A stretch of 52,360 bases of DNA from the NCBI GenBank assembly GCA_020401865.1, contig JADCAS010000021.1, positions 1 to 52,360 of the forward strand, written 5' to 3'. Each line of letters begins with the position of its first letter. Positions within the stretch are counted from its first letter, which is position 1. The stretch is from Phenylobacterium sp. (GTDB taxonomy: Bacteria; Pseudomonadota; Alphaproteobacteria; Caulobacterales; Caulobacteraceae). Below are positions 44,062 to 52,222 of this stretch, one piece after another. The position numbers and the translations under genes are program-made. A model generated the notes under the pieces. It had not been told where the DNA came from. It saw only the letters and a program-made list of their open reading frames with translations, and searched no databases.

Positions 44062-44577
44062 ATGACAGAAACTGACCGGCTCGTGCTTCGCCCGTACAAC
44101 ACAGGCGACTTCGAAGATTATCTAAAGATGGTTTCTGATCCCAATGTCGTCCGGTTTCTCGGCGGTCAACCAATGCCTGCGGAGGATGCTTGGAACAGGC
44201 TTCTACGCTATGCCGGACACTGGGCGCTCTTCGGTTTCGGGATGTTCGCTGTCTTTGAAAGGCCTACTGGTCTCTTTATCGGGGAGACCGGCGTGGCTGA
44301 TTTTCATCGAGGATTGGGCGAAAACTTTGACGGGGTGGGTGAAGCCGCATGGGTTTTCACTTCTAAGTCCCAAGGTCGTGGATTTGCTTATGAAGCGGCA
44401 ATGGCGGCTCTAAATTGGTACAGCAGCTGCGCTGACCGCCGACGAACCGTCTGCCTGATCGCACCTGACAATCGGCCTTCGTTGGTCCTCGCGGAGAGAC
44501 TGGGTTACGTCCCGTTTGGCAACGTCGTTTACAGAGGCGGTCCGTTCGTGAAGCTAGAACGCACCTTGATCGACTAA
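44062..44577 (+). CDS. GNAT-family N-acetyltransferase (RimJ/RimL type)
   Basis: This 171-residue acetyltransferase starts MTETDRLVLRPYNTGDFEDYLKMVSDPNVVRFLGG, the typical RimL-like N-terminus. It has the acetyl-CoA-binding segment KSQGRGFAYEAAMAAL (Q/R-x-x-G-x-G/A pattern as QGRGFA) and ends with VLAERLGYVPFGN. It could acetylate a protein N-terminus, an antibiotic or another small amine; this is not resolvable. It lies inside the inserted DNA, and GC is lower than in core genes. Confidence 0.87.
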   Translation: MTETDRLVLRPYNTGDFEDYLKMVSDPNVVRFLGGQPMPAEDAWNRLLRYAGHWALFGFGMFAVFERPTGLFIGETGVADFHRGLGENFDGVGEAAWVFTSKSQGRGFAYEAAMAALNWYSSCADRRRTVCLIAPDNRPSLVLAERLGYVPFGNVVYRGGPFVKLERTLID

Positions 44578-45057
44578 CCCCGCCCCCTTCTTCTAATTCT
44601 CTGCTCTAGGATGCTAGCCGTTCCCGACTAGGAACATTCAATAGTAGAGTGCAGGCCGATTGGCTTTTCAAGACAAGAGATGGAGATGTTTTCCGAAGGC
44701 CTCTACGCGAATAGATTTTCCCGGAATTGCCGGTCAAAGATGCAGAAACGAGAATGCCGCGGGCGACTGTAGTGACCGGATTCGAGATGTTCTCGCGATT
44801 TTTCGAACGACCACAAAGGGGTCGGTTGCTGAAGGGCAGGAATTCTTCGCAACCGGCGTCGAGCCGCTGTGCTGCTTTCGGGATCGCTCGCGGGTCCGGT
44901 TCATGGCCGAGAATGGGTGGAATTCGGAATGGCAGTTCCTGTTGCCACGCGTGGGTCTAGCTGCGGCGCAATCTGATCAAAAAGTGAACAAACTGCTCTT
45001 ATTCCGCCACGATTGGTGATGCGGTAAGCCTTCGTTCGAATCGGAGCGACCGACCCT
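44578..45057. other. Inserted DNA, no recognisable gene
   Basis: The 480 bases separate the acetyltransferase and the MGMT-like gene. An open frame at 44660-45019 lacks a ribosome site and any family pattern and is cysteine/arginine-rich like chance translation. I see no RNA gene. A promoter for the following pair should lie near its right end. Confidence 0.45.
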
Positions 45058-45558
45058 ATGGCAAAACGAAAGACCGCGCTGGAACACCTGAACAACGGGC
45101 GCGAACCGCACATCGTTCATATGATTCCGCCCGGTGCGCCCGGCTATCGTGAGGCTGATGGCGGGGCGATGGTTGTCTCTTCCCCATCGGAGGTGAACGC
45201 CATTGTGCGCACTCTCAGGCCGGGCGAGGTCGTTACGCTCGACGACCTTCGCGCTGCGATCGCCCGTCGTCATCAGGTCGCGGTGGCCTGTCCAGTTTCG
45301 ACCGCGATATTCCTCAATATGTGCGCCCGTGCAGCAGAGGAGCAGCGCGCAATTGGTTTGCCTGAAAGTGAGCTTACGCCCTGGTGGCGCGTGCTAAAGA
45401 AAGGCGGCTTTCTCAACCCTAAATGCCCCGGCGGCACCGAAGCGCAGCAGGCGCTGCTGAAAGCCGAGGGCGTGCGCGTTTCGCCGCTGCGCAAAAAGCC
45501 TGCCGTTTTCGACTTTGCCGAGCGGACGCCGACCGACCCACTGGAGCAGCGCGCATGA
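45058..45558 (+). CDS. MGMT (alkyltransferase-like) family protein
   Basis: The 166-residue protein has a C-terminal part with the alkyltransferase fold: VRTLRPGEVVTLDDLRAAIARRH, then a region with CPVSTAIFLNMCARAAEE, then LTPWWRVLKKGGFLNPKCPGG and QQALLKAEGVRV. The active PCHR of O6-methylguanine methyltransferase is replaced by PWWR, so it cannot act by the usual cysteine. It is closer to alkyltransferase-like proteins that bind damage without repair, or has another role. It is coupled to the following SRPBCC gene by ATGA. It lies in the inserted segment. Confidence 0.72.
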   Translation: MAKRKTALEHLNNGREPHIVHMIPPGAPGYREADGGAMVVSSPSEVNAIVRTLRPGEVVTLDDLRAAIARRHQVAVACPVSTAIFLNMCARAAEEQRAIGLPESELTPWWRVLKKGGFLNPKCPGGTEAQQALLKAEGVRVSPLRKKPAVFDFAERTPTDPLEQRA

Positions 45559-46055
45559 TCCGGAAGACCTTGCTGGCGCTTGTTGTGCTTACATTGCTTG
45601 CCCTCGGCGGACTTTATGCCTGGGGTCTGTCAATCCCCGCCACCACGAAAGCCGAGCGCGTTGTGCAATTCGCAGCGACGCCCGAACAGGTCCATGCTCG
45701 CATCAGCGACGTTCGTGGCCAACAGGAGTGGCGTAGCGATATCGGTAAGGTTGAAGTCAGCGGCGACGGTCAGCGATGGGCCGAGTTCCCAGACGACGGA
45801 AGCACGCTTACCTTCCGGTTGATCGAGAGCCGTCACGCAACCACCTTCGCCATCACTTACAAGTCATCGGTTGGCTTTGAGGGACTTTGGCGCGCCGAGC
45901 TTGAGCCCAAGGGCAACGGCACACAAGGCCTGTTCGTCGAGGAGGTTACGATTCCAAAACCTCTCCTCCGCGGAATTGGTCGTCTGGCCAATCCGTCGGG
46001 TCAGCACCTCGACCTTTACCTAAAGGACCTCCGACGCGTAACCGGATCCCAATGA
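45555..46055 (+). CDS. SRPBCC-family protein with N-terminal membrane anchor
   Basis: The 166 residues start MIRKTLLALVVLTLLALGGLYAWGLSIP, a membrane anchor or signal. A START/Bet v1-like SRPBCC domain follows: ERVVQFAATPEQVHARISDVRGQQEWRSDIGKVEV and FRLIESRHATTFAITYKSSVGFEG. These domains bind hydrophobic ligands. It starts inside the stop of the MGMT-like gene, so the two are co-translated. Function unknown. Confidence 0.8.
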   Translation: MIRKTLLALVVLTLLALGGLYAWGLSIPATTKAERVVQFAATPEQVHARISDVRGQQEWRSDIGKVEVSGDGQRWAEFPDDGSTLTFRLIESRHATTFAITYKSSVGFEGLWRAELEPKGNGTQGLFVEEVTIPKPLLRGIGRLANPSGQHLDLYLKDLRRVTGSQ

Positions 46056-46132
46056 TGAAGCGCGGCTGATCAAGGCAGCTATGGGGTCGGTTCCCGAACG
46101 GCAGCTTTTTTGCAGACGCGAGGCAAAGCTGC

Positions 46133-46167
46133 CAAGCTATGCCAAATCGGAATTCAATACGGTGTGC
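46133..46167 (+). repeat. 35-base direct repeat, right copy
   Basis: This is the partner of 43383-43417 (one mismatch at 46160). It includes the stop codon of the second YHYH gene at 46154-46156. The block between the two copies, about 2.7 kb, holds the acetyltransferase, the MGMT-like gene and the SRPBCC gene. Confidence 0.85.
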
Positions 46168-47335
46168 GACCCTTCCCTACGCGAATGCCGGCCAGATCCG
46201 CGGGGCAATTCGTATAGAGCCTATTGCGTCGGCTCTTGGGGATAATGTCAGCGAAACTGCCAGCGGGCTCGAAGGCAAAGAAGCGAGGAATGTACGGCCA
46301 GTCGGGTGTCAGAACGTAGTGCCAGACTTTGGCCGGGTAATCCGACACGCGATAGGTTGCGTCGGCCTGGATCCCATTCCGTTCGTCCAGGAGCGAAAAT
46401 CGTGCCTTACCGGCATTGAGCTTTGCGGCAGTGAGGCCGTGGTAATCACCGCCCGAGATGAGGGTCCGCCGAATAAGGTCGCTCTTTGCCTCCGGATCAA
46501 AGGCGTAATCCTGGACGAAAAGGCCGTCGTAGAGCCCGCTTGGCGTGAAGTCCGGGTTGGTAAGGTCCAGCGCGCGCCGCTTGCCAGACCGCAGGATGTA
46601 GCCGGAGAAAAAGAAGCTCTCTATGTCACCATTTGTCTGGGTGGCCCGGTAGTCAGTGACGGGGTAACCATCGGCGGAAAAGCCTACAAGGAGCGCCCCA
46701 GTCTTGCCATGCCTCTTGCGCAGCAGAGCCGTGAGCATTCGCGGATAACCGTGATAGTGGAACATCCCGCTCGGCTGGACGTGTCCCGCAATCGCATCCG
46801 GAACGCCGACGATCCGCGAAACGGTCGGATGCATGACCTCGTATTCCCAGCCGGAGCATTTGTTATCAAAGGCATTGTTCGGGTCGGGAACGCCGCCGTC
46901 ATACCAGGGACCCGACGGATCCAGGATCACGCCGTCGAGAGCAACCCCAAAAGGGATCATATTGAGGGCCCACGGCTCGTCGTTCGGTCCGGGAGCTACC
47001 TGCCCGCGCCCGCGGTCCTGCACCTCAAGCGCATAGCCTTCCTCTCCGAGGGCGAGCCGATCATTAATCCCGAACGGATCAGCGGGATTGGGAAACAAGG
47101 ACCGCGGCTCGACCACACCATTATCGGAGGGATAGCGGCCTAACGGCCCGGCGCGCCCAGTGAAGCGCAACGAACCCATGGCGTTCGTCCCGGGGGAGAT
47201 GTGCTCGACCATCATCATGGTATCGAGATCCGCCGACAAGGCGCGGGCGTTACTGGCCCAGAGGAGCCCGCCTGCGACACCGGCCGAGGCAACCGCGAAC
47301 GACGACAACAGCAGACTACGACGACCGATCGACAC
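46154..47335 (-). CDS. YHYH-domain protein with Tat-like signal (copy 2, distinct family member)
   Basis: The protein is 393 residues, starting at GTG after an AAGGAG site. The N-terminus VSIGRRSLLLSSFAVASAGVAGGLLWAS has a twin-arginine-like signal (RRSLLL). The YHYH core appears as SGMFHYHGYPRML, with WYDGGVPDPNNAFDNKCSGWEYE and FSADGYPVTDYRA matching the family. It is only distantly similar to the lipoprotein at 41930-42904, so it is not part of the recent duplication. It was brought in with the inserted DNA. It sits just downstream of the truncated lipoprotein fragment, whose promoter may now drive it. Confidence 0.82.
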   Translation of the reverse strand: MSIGRRSLLLSSFAVASAGVAGGLLWASNARALSADLDTMMMVEHISPGTNAMGSLRFTGRAGPLGRYPSDNGVVEPRSLFPNPADPFGINDRLALGEEGYALEVQDRGRGQVAPGPNDEPWALNMIPFGVALDGVILDPSGPWYDGGVPDPNNAFDNKCSGWEYEVMHPTVSRIVGVPDAIAGHVQPSGMFHYHGYPRMLTALLRKRHGKTGALLVGFSADGYPVTDYRATQTNGDIESFFFSGYILRSGKRRALDLTNPDFTPSGLYDGLFVQDYAFDPEAKSDLIRRTLISGGDYHGLTAAKLNAGKARFSLLDERNGIQADATYRVSDYPAKVWHYVLTPDWPYIPRFFAFEPAGSFADIIPKSRRNRLYTNCPADLAGIRVGKGRTPY

Positions 47336-47585
47336 GAGCTTGCTCCTTATTGAACCGACATTCCCCAGATGAACGCTGGGTTGAGGCTAGATCTGCCGTT
47401 GTTTTGGGATTGAGGCCGCAGGCAACATCCGCTGTTGTGATGGGCATGGTCCCATCCGACCCGGAGTTTCCGCCGGAGTCCGGGGCCGGCGCCCCCGAAC
47501 CTTCGCTGCCGCAGGCGGAACAGAGGAGTGCGATCGCGAACGCGGCAGCGCTGATCTTGCAGGCGGCGGGCCAGGTTGGCTTCAT
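47316..47585 (-). pseudogene. Truncated YHYH lipoprotein (5' fragment of duplicated copy)
   Basis: It begins MKPTWPAACKISAAAFAIALLCSACGSEGSG, closely matching the lipoprotein at 41930-42904. It keeps the linker to TTADVACGL, then leaves homology and runs through unrelated codons to a stop at 47316-47318. This stop lies 17 bases past the start of the second YHYH gene. The YHYH domain itself is missing. It is the cargo-side stump of the right long repeat. Confidence 0.85.
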
Positions 47586-47874
47586 GTCAGGCACTCCCTC
47601 GGGCGTCGCTGGCGCGACGGTCGGTCACATGGCCTAGCGCTGGAGTGTGGAGGGATCATGTGCGTCTTCCCGGGCAAAAGAGGCGCGATGGCCCCGAGGC
47701 GCCCCCGCAGGCGCCCGGAGATTGCCCCGGTCGCTACAGAGGTCGATGATCGTCGCCGGAGACCCGCATGCAACTCACCGTACGGCCCCTGGCCATGGAC
47801 ACCTTCCGCGAGAACACCGTGCTCCTGTCCCGGGACTGCCAGGCCCTGCGGCCCGAACGGCTGGCGGGGGTGCG
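47411..47874 (+). repeat. Direct repeat, right copy (~455 bases)
   Basis: This matches 42730-43181. In this copy the phosphorylase gene is intact and the YHYH lipoprotein gene is cut off, the mirror of the left copy. Differences are scattered single bases and small indels, mostly silent in the phosphorylase part, indicating related but non-identical parents. Confidence 0.9.
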
Positions 47875-49261
47875 CAAGGTCGAGGTCAGCGCCGGCGGAC
47901 GCACCCTGATGGCCTCGGTGGTGATCTGCGACGATCCCGCTCTGGTCGGGCCGGACGAGGCGGGGCTGACGGAACCCGCCTTCCGGCGGCTGGGGGTCCC
48001 GGCCGGGGCCGCGGTCCGGATCACGCCGGCGCCGCCGCCGAAGGGCGCCGCCGCCCTGCGCGCCAAGATCGCCGGGGAAACCCTGACCGCCGCCCAGATC
48101 GACGACGTGGTCCATGACCTGGCCGACAACCGCTGGTCGGACATCGAGATTTCGGCCTTCCTGGTGGCCTGCGCCAGCTTCATGACGGCCGAGGAGACCC
48201 TGGCCCTGACCCGTGCCATGGCCGGCGCCGGGCGGCGGCTGACCTGGAACCGGCCCCTGGTGGCCGACAAGCACTGCATCGGCGGGGTTCCCGGCAACCG
48301 CACCTCGCTGATCGTCGCGCCGGTGGCCGCGGCGCATGGCCTGATCACTCCCAAGACCTCGTCCAGGGCCATCACCTCCCCTGCCGGGACCGCCGACACC
48401 ATGGAGGTCCTGGCCCGGGTGGACCTGGACGAGGACGAGATGCGCGCCGTGGTCGAGCGCTGTGGCGGCTGCATCGTCTGGGGGGGCCGGGTGAACCTGT
48501 CGCCCGTGGACGACGTGCTGATCTCGGTGGAGCGGCCCCTGTCCCTCGACACGCCCGAGCAGATGGTGGCCTCCATCCTCTCCAAGAAGCTGGCGGCGGG
48601 ATCGACCCACCTCCTGCTCGACCTGCCGGTGGGGCCGGGCGCCAAGATGCGCGACCCGGAGGCGGCCCTGCGCCTGCGCAAGTTGTTCGAGTTCGTGGCC
48701 GATCGGGTGGGGCTCAAGGTGGAAGTCGTGGAGACCGACGGATCGCAACCCATCGGCCGGGGCGTGGGCCCCGCCCTGGAGGCCCGGGACGTCCTGGCCG
48801 TCCTTCGCGGCGAGCCCGGGGCGCCGGGCGACCTGAAGGAGAAGTCGATCCGGCTGGCGGGCCGGCTGATCGAGCTGGATCCGGACTGCCCCGGCGGCTC
48901 CGGTGAGGCCCGGGCGCGGGAACTGATCGCCTCCGGCGAGGCCCTGCGCAAGCTGGAGGCCATCGCCGGGGCCCAGGGCCCGTCTCCCCTGGCCGGCGGG
49001 CTGACGCCGGGACGCCTGGTGTGCGAAATCCCCGCCGCCCGGGACGGAACGGTCACGGGCGTGGACTGCCTGAGGATCGCCCGGATCGCCCGTCTGGCCG
49101 GGGCGCCGACCGACCCCGGGGCGGGGCTGGACCTTCTCAAGCGCCGCGGTGAGCAGGTTCGCCGGGGTGAGCCTCTCTATCGCCTGCACGCCGAGGACCC
49201 GTCGGACTTCGCCCTGGCCTGCGAGGCGGCGGGCGAGGACAGCGGCTTCGTCCTGGCATGA
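47768..49261 (+). CDS. AMP phosphorylase/thymidine phosphorylase family (long form)
   Basis: This 497-residue protein has an extra N-terminal domain of about 90 residues and then the glycosyltransferase-family-3 core. Key motifs are [21 protein letters not shown] (phosphate and nucleoside site) and [26 protein letters not shown]. The [10 protein letters not shown] form is that of archaeal AMP phosphorylases and their bacterial relatives, not of E. coli DeoA. It probably performs phosphorolysis of AMP or a nucleoside. Its stop overlaps the start of the PRPP-synthetase-like gene. The original divergent partner was the YHYH lipoprotein gene. Confidence 0.87.
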   Translation: MQLTVRPLAMDTFRENTVLLSRDCQALRPERLAGVRKVEVSAGGRTLMASVVICDDPALVGPDEAGLTEPAFRRLGVPAGAAVRITPAPPPKGAAALRAKIAGETLTAAQIDDVVHDLADNRWSDIEISAFLVACASFMTAEETLALTRAMAGAGRRLTWNRPLVADKHCIGGVPGNRTSLIVAPVAAAHGLITPKTSSRAITSPAGTADTMEVLARVDLDEDEMRAVVERCGGCIVWGGRVNLSPVDDVLISVERPLSLDTPEQMVASILSKKLAAGSTHLLLDLPVGPGAKMRDPEAALRLRKLFEFVADRVGLKVEVVETDGSQPIGRGVGPALEARDVLAVLRGEPGAPGDLKEKSIRLAGRLIELDPDCPGGSGEARARELIASGEALRKLEAIAGAQGPSPLAGGLTPGRLVCEIPAARDGTVTGVDCLRIARIARLAGAPTDPGAGLDLLKRRGEQVRRGEPLYRLHAEDPSDFALACEAAGEDSGFVLA

Positions 49262-50151
49262 CCGCCGAGGTCCACGCCTTCCCGGACGAGGCCGGCCCGG
49301 CGGGACGGTTCGCCGACGCCCTTGGCCTGCCGCTGAATCTCATCCGGCCCCACGCCTTCCCGGACGGGGAGTCGAGGCCCACCGTCACGGCGACGACCGG
49401 TGGGACGGCGATCCTTTACCGCAGCCTCGCCCGGCCGGACGGCCGCCTTATGCCCCTGCTTCTGGCGGCGGACGCCCTGCGGCGGGCCGGAGCGACGCAG
49501 GTCGACCTGGTCGCGCCCTACCTGCCCTACATGCGCCAGGACCGGGTCTTTACGCCGGGCGAGCCCCTCAGCCAGGCGGTGATGGGGCGGGTGCTCAGCG
49601 AGGCCTTCGACCGCATCCTGACCCTGGAGGCCCATCTGCACCGGACGCCTGACCTGGCGGCGGTCTTTCCGGATCGACCGGCCCGGAATGTCGGCGGCGC
49701 AGGGATTCTGGCGGCGGCCCTGGCGCGCCTGACGCCCCGGGTGGACCTCGTCGCCGGCCCGGACTCCGAGAGCCTGGCCTGGGCCTCGCAGGTCGCCTCG
49801 CACATCGCCGCCGGCCTTCTCGTCGCCCGCAAGCAGCGGCGCGGTGATCGCGACGTCAGCGTTCAGTACCCGGACGATATACGACTCCGGGGCGCGCACG
49901 TCGCCATTGTTGACGACATCTGTTCGAGCGGCGGCACGCTGATGGCGGCCGCCCGGGCCCTGAAGGCGGCCGGGGCGGCGAGGGTGACGTCCGCCGTCGT
50001 TCACGGCCTCCATGACGCCGACGTCGCCCGCGCCCTGAAGGCGGCGGGGATAGACCGGCTCATCGCCACGGACTCCGTCGCCGGCCCGGGGCGTCGCCTG
50101 CCGGTCGCCGGCGCCCTGGCCCGGGCCTGGCGGGAGATGGACGCCGGCTGA
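49258..50151 (+). CDS. Ribose-phosphate pyrophosphokinase-like protein
   Basis: The 297 residues resemble short PRPP synthetases: [36 protein letters not shown] (compare Y-x-x-Y-x-RQDR), [25 protein letters not shown] and the PRPP loop [20 protein letters not shown]. Relative to housekeeping Prs the D-L-H-A motif reads LEAHLH and the loop has CSSGGT. It is thus a divergent paralogue, likely using ribose-5-phosphate or another sugar phosphate. Coupled by ATGA to the phosphorylase gene, it suggests a joint ribose-phosphate/nucleotide salvage step. Confidence 0.85.
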   Translation: MTAEVHAFPDEAGPAGRFADALGLPLNLIRPHAFPDGESRPTVTATTGGTAILYRSLARPDGRLMPLLLAADALRRAGATQVDLVAPYLPYMRQDRVFTPGEPLSQAVMGRVLSEAFDRILTLEAHLHRTPDLAAVFPDRPARNVGGAGILAAALARLTPRVDLVAGPDSESLAWASQVASHIAAGLLVARKQRRGDRDVSVQYPDDIRLRGAHVAIVDDICSSGGTLMAAARALKAAGAARVTSAVVHGLHDADVARALKAAGIDRLIATDSVAGPGRRLPVAGALARAWREMDAG

Positions 50152-50157
50152 ACGCCC

Positions 50158-51162
50158 TCAGATCTCCAGGCAGATCTTCCCGAAATGCTTCTGCGAAATC
50201 TGGTGGGCGAAGGCGGCGGCGATCCCGTCCAGGGGGAAGGTGGAATCGATGACCGGGCGGAGGGTGGAGCCTTCCAGGGCCCGGATCATTTCCTCCTGTT
50301 CCTGGCGGGAGCCGACGGTGACGCCCTTCACGGCGACATTCTTGGACATGATCACGGCCGTCGGCACCTCGCCGGCGAAACCCGCCAGCACGCCGATCAG
50401 CGAGACATGGCCGCCGATCCGGGTGGCCGTGACCGACTGGGCCAGGGTGCCCGCCCCGCCGATCTCCACCACCACGTCGACGCCCCGCCCGCCGGTCAGG
50501 GCGGCGGCGGCGGCGCCCCATTCCGGGGTCTGGCGGTAGTTGATCAGGTGGTCGGCGCCCAGGGCCTTCAGCTTCTCCAGCTTCTCGTCGGAGGAGGAGG
50601 TGGAGATCACCGTCGCGCCAGCCGCCTTGGCGAGCTGCAGGGCGAAGATGGAGACCCCGCCCGTGCCCTGGGTCAGGACGACATCGCCGGGCTTGATCCG
50701 CGCCTCGACCATCAGAGCGCGCCAGGCGGTGAGAGCGGCGCAGGGCAGGGTGGCGGCCTCTGCAAAGGACCAGCCCGCGGGCATGCGGGTGAAGGCGCGG
50801 GGCGGCATGGCCACAAGCTCCGCCGCAAAGCCGTCGGCATGGTCGCCGGGCACGCCGATCAGGCGCTCCAGCATCGGTCCGCCCGTCGCCCAGTTGGGGA
50901 AGAAGGTCGACAGGACCTTGTCGCCGGGGGCGTAGCCCGTCACCCCCTCGCCCACCGCGACCACCTCGCCGGCGCCGTCGGACATGGGGATGCGCCCGTC
51001 GGCGGCGGGCAGCATGCCGGCGACCACCGCGAAGTCATGGAAGTTCAGCGAACTGGCGCGGACCCGCACCAGGAGCTCGCCAGGACCGGCGACGGGCTCG
51101 GCCCGCTCTTCGATGACCAGCTTGTCCAGCCCTCCCGGGGCCTTCACGGCGGCGACTTTCAT
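50158..51162 (-). CDS. Zinc-independent alcohol dehydrogenase/quinone oxidoreductase (MDR)
   Basis: This 334-residue MDR protein begins MKVAAVKAPGGLDKLVIEERAEP. It has the GroES-like LNFHDFAVVAGMLP and PMSDGAGEVVAVGEGVTGYAPGDKV, and the cofactor site VVLTQGTGGVSIFALQLAKAAGATVISTSSSDEK. The GTGGVS motif and the serines after the second strand are typical of NADPH-using members. No structural-zinc cysteine cluster is visible. It is convergent with the PRPP-synthetase-like gene (six-base gap). Substrate unknown. Confidence 0.88.
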   Translation of the reverse strand: MKVAAVKAPGGLDKLVIEERAEPVAGPGELLVRVRASSLNFHDFAVVAGMLPAADGRIPMSDGAGEVVAVGEGVTGYAPGDKVLSTFFPNWATGGPMLERLIGVPGDHADGFAAELVAMPPRAFTRMPAGWSFAEAATLPCAALTAWRALMVEARIKPGDVVLTQGTGGVSIFALQLAKAAGATVISTSSSDEKLEKLKALGADHLINYRQTPEWGAAAAALTGGRGVDVVVEIGGAGTLAQSVTATRIGGHVSLIGVLAGFAGEVPTAVIMSKNVAVKGVTVGSRQEQEEMIRALEGSTLRPVIDSTFPLDGIAAAFAHQISQKHFGKICLEI

Positions 51163-51492
51163 GGACCTCTCCCTGACTGGCCCCTGGGGGGCCGATGTAT
51201 TCCGGCGCGCACAATGGACACTCCGGCGCGCTTCGCAAGATCACGCGGCGTCACCCCTTGCGCCCGGGCTCTGGCGGGCGTAACCGGAAGACGTCAAAGG
51301 GGAGTAGCCCTCCGCCATCCCCGGCGGGTTCCTGCGTCAACACACTTGGCCGGCATGGCCATGGCGCAGGCAGATCGGTCCGTCCTTTCAGGGCGGGGGT
51401 TCGGGCGAGACCGATGGCGCTGCGGCCCCGTTCTGTCGGGCGGGGGCTGCTGCGACCATTGGATGTCTCGCCGCCCGACCCGGAACTGATCC
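51163..51492. other. Intergenic region with promoter zone and riboswitch
   Basis: This 330-base divergent region between the MDR gene and the GDT1-type transporter has two parts. The left part (51163-51285) should hold both promoters and contains a nine-base direct repeat CCGGCGCGC near 51200 and 51225. The right part is the candidate manganese riboswitch described separately, followed by about 70 bases of leader. Confidence 0.55.
51288..51420 (+). promoter_or_regulatory. Candidate yybP-ykoY (Mn2+) riboswitch
   Basis: Key conserved pieces occur in order: AAAGGGGAGTAG (51296-51307), GTCAACAC (51336-51343) and GGCGAGACC (51404-51412). Helices are visible: CCGCC/GGCGG at about 51312-51328, CCTGC/GCAGG at 51331-51335 and 51365-51369, and GGTC/GACC closing the last arm. 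This arrangement matches my memory of the yybP-ykoY class, which senses Mn2+. It lies upstream of a GDT1/TMEM165 gene, the right kind of target. Edges are approximate. Confidence 0.72.
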
Positions 51493-52068
51493 TTGGAACC
51501 CTTCCTCACCTCCACCGCCATCGTCACCCTGGCCGAGATCGGCGACAAGACCCAGCTGCTGGCCATCGTCCTGGCGGCCCGCTTCGTGCAGCCCTTCCCC
51601 ATCGTGGGCGGAATCCTCGTGGCGACCCTGGCCAACCACTTCCTGGCGGCCCTGGTCGGGGCCCAGGCGGCGGCCTTCCTGCAAGGAGACCTCTTCCGCT
51701 ACATCATCGCCCTGTCCTTCATCGCCATGGCCGTCTGGACCCTGGTCCCCGACAAGCTGGACGAGGACGAGCCCCTCAAGGCGCCTGCGAAGCTGGGCGC
51801 CTTCCTCACCACCACCGTGGCCTTCTTCATCGTCGAGATGGGCGACAAGACCCAGCTGGCCACCGTCGCCCTTGGCGCGCGGTTCGAATCCGCCCTCATC
51901 GTCACCCTGGGCACGACCCTGGGCATGATGCTGGCCAACGTCCCGGCCGTCTTCCTTGGCCACGAGATCCTGAAGCGGGTGTCCCTGACCCTGGTCCGCC
52001 GGATCGCCGCCGGCCTCTTCCTGGTCATCGGCCTCTGGATGATCGTCCAGACGGCGGGCTGGGTCTGA
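51493..52068 (+). CDS. GDT1/TMEM165-family (UPF0016) manganese transporter
   Basis: The 191-residue membrane protein consists of two repeats of three helices. Each repeat carries the E-x-G-D-K-T motif: TLAEIGDKTQLLAIVLAARF and IVEMGDKTQLATVALGARF. Bacterial members such as MneA export Mn2+. The start is TTG (TTG GAA CCC). The upstream element resembles a Mn-sensing riboswitch, giving a consistent picture of manganese-induced efflux. Between the repeats is a charged loop (DKLDEDEPLKAPAK). Confidence 0.92.
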   Translation: MEPFLTSTAIVTLAEIGDKTQLLAIVLAARFVQPFPIVGGILVATLANHFLAALVGAQAAAFLQGDLFRYIIALSFIAMAVWTLVPDKLDEDEPLKAPAKLGAFLTTTVAFFIVEMGDKTQLATVALGARFESALIVTLGTTLGMMLANVPAVFLGHEILKRVSLTLVRRIAAGLFLVIGLWMIVQTAGWV

Positions 52069-52089
52069 GGCCTGCGCCAAGGCAATAGT

Positions 52090-52222
52090 CTCCCAAGGGG
52101 GAGCTTCCGGCGAAGCCGGGTAAGGGAGTCAAACCCCCTCGCCGTTGACCCCCTCCGGCCCGCATTCGCGGTCCACCTCCCCCTTGGGGGAGGAATTTGA
52201 GCGCCATTGCTCCCCCAAGGGG
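52090..52222. repeat. Palindromic intergenic repeats
   Basis: CTCCCAAGGGGGAG (52090-52103) and CTCCCCCTTGGGGGAG (52177-52192) are inverted relative to each other across about 75 bases. A third arm CTCCCCCAAGGGG is at 52210-52222. A GCTTCCGGC-gaa-GCCGG hairpin follows the first arm and could also end the transporter transcript. Such arms are common between genes in Caulobacter relatives. The remaining bases to 52360 are AT-richer and show no gene I can support. Confidence 0.6.

Noticed and set aside
44660..45019. Open frame of 119 codons inside the insert
   Set aside because: No ribosome site, no neighbour coupling and cysteine/arginine-rich chance-like sequence.
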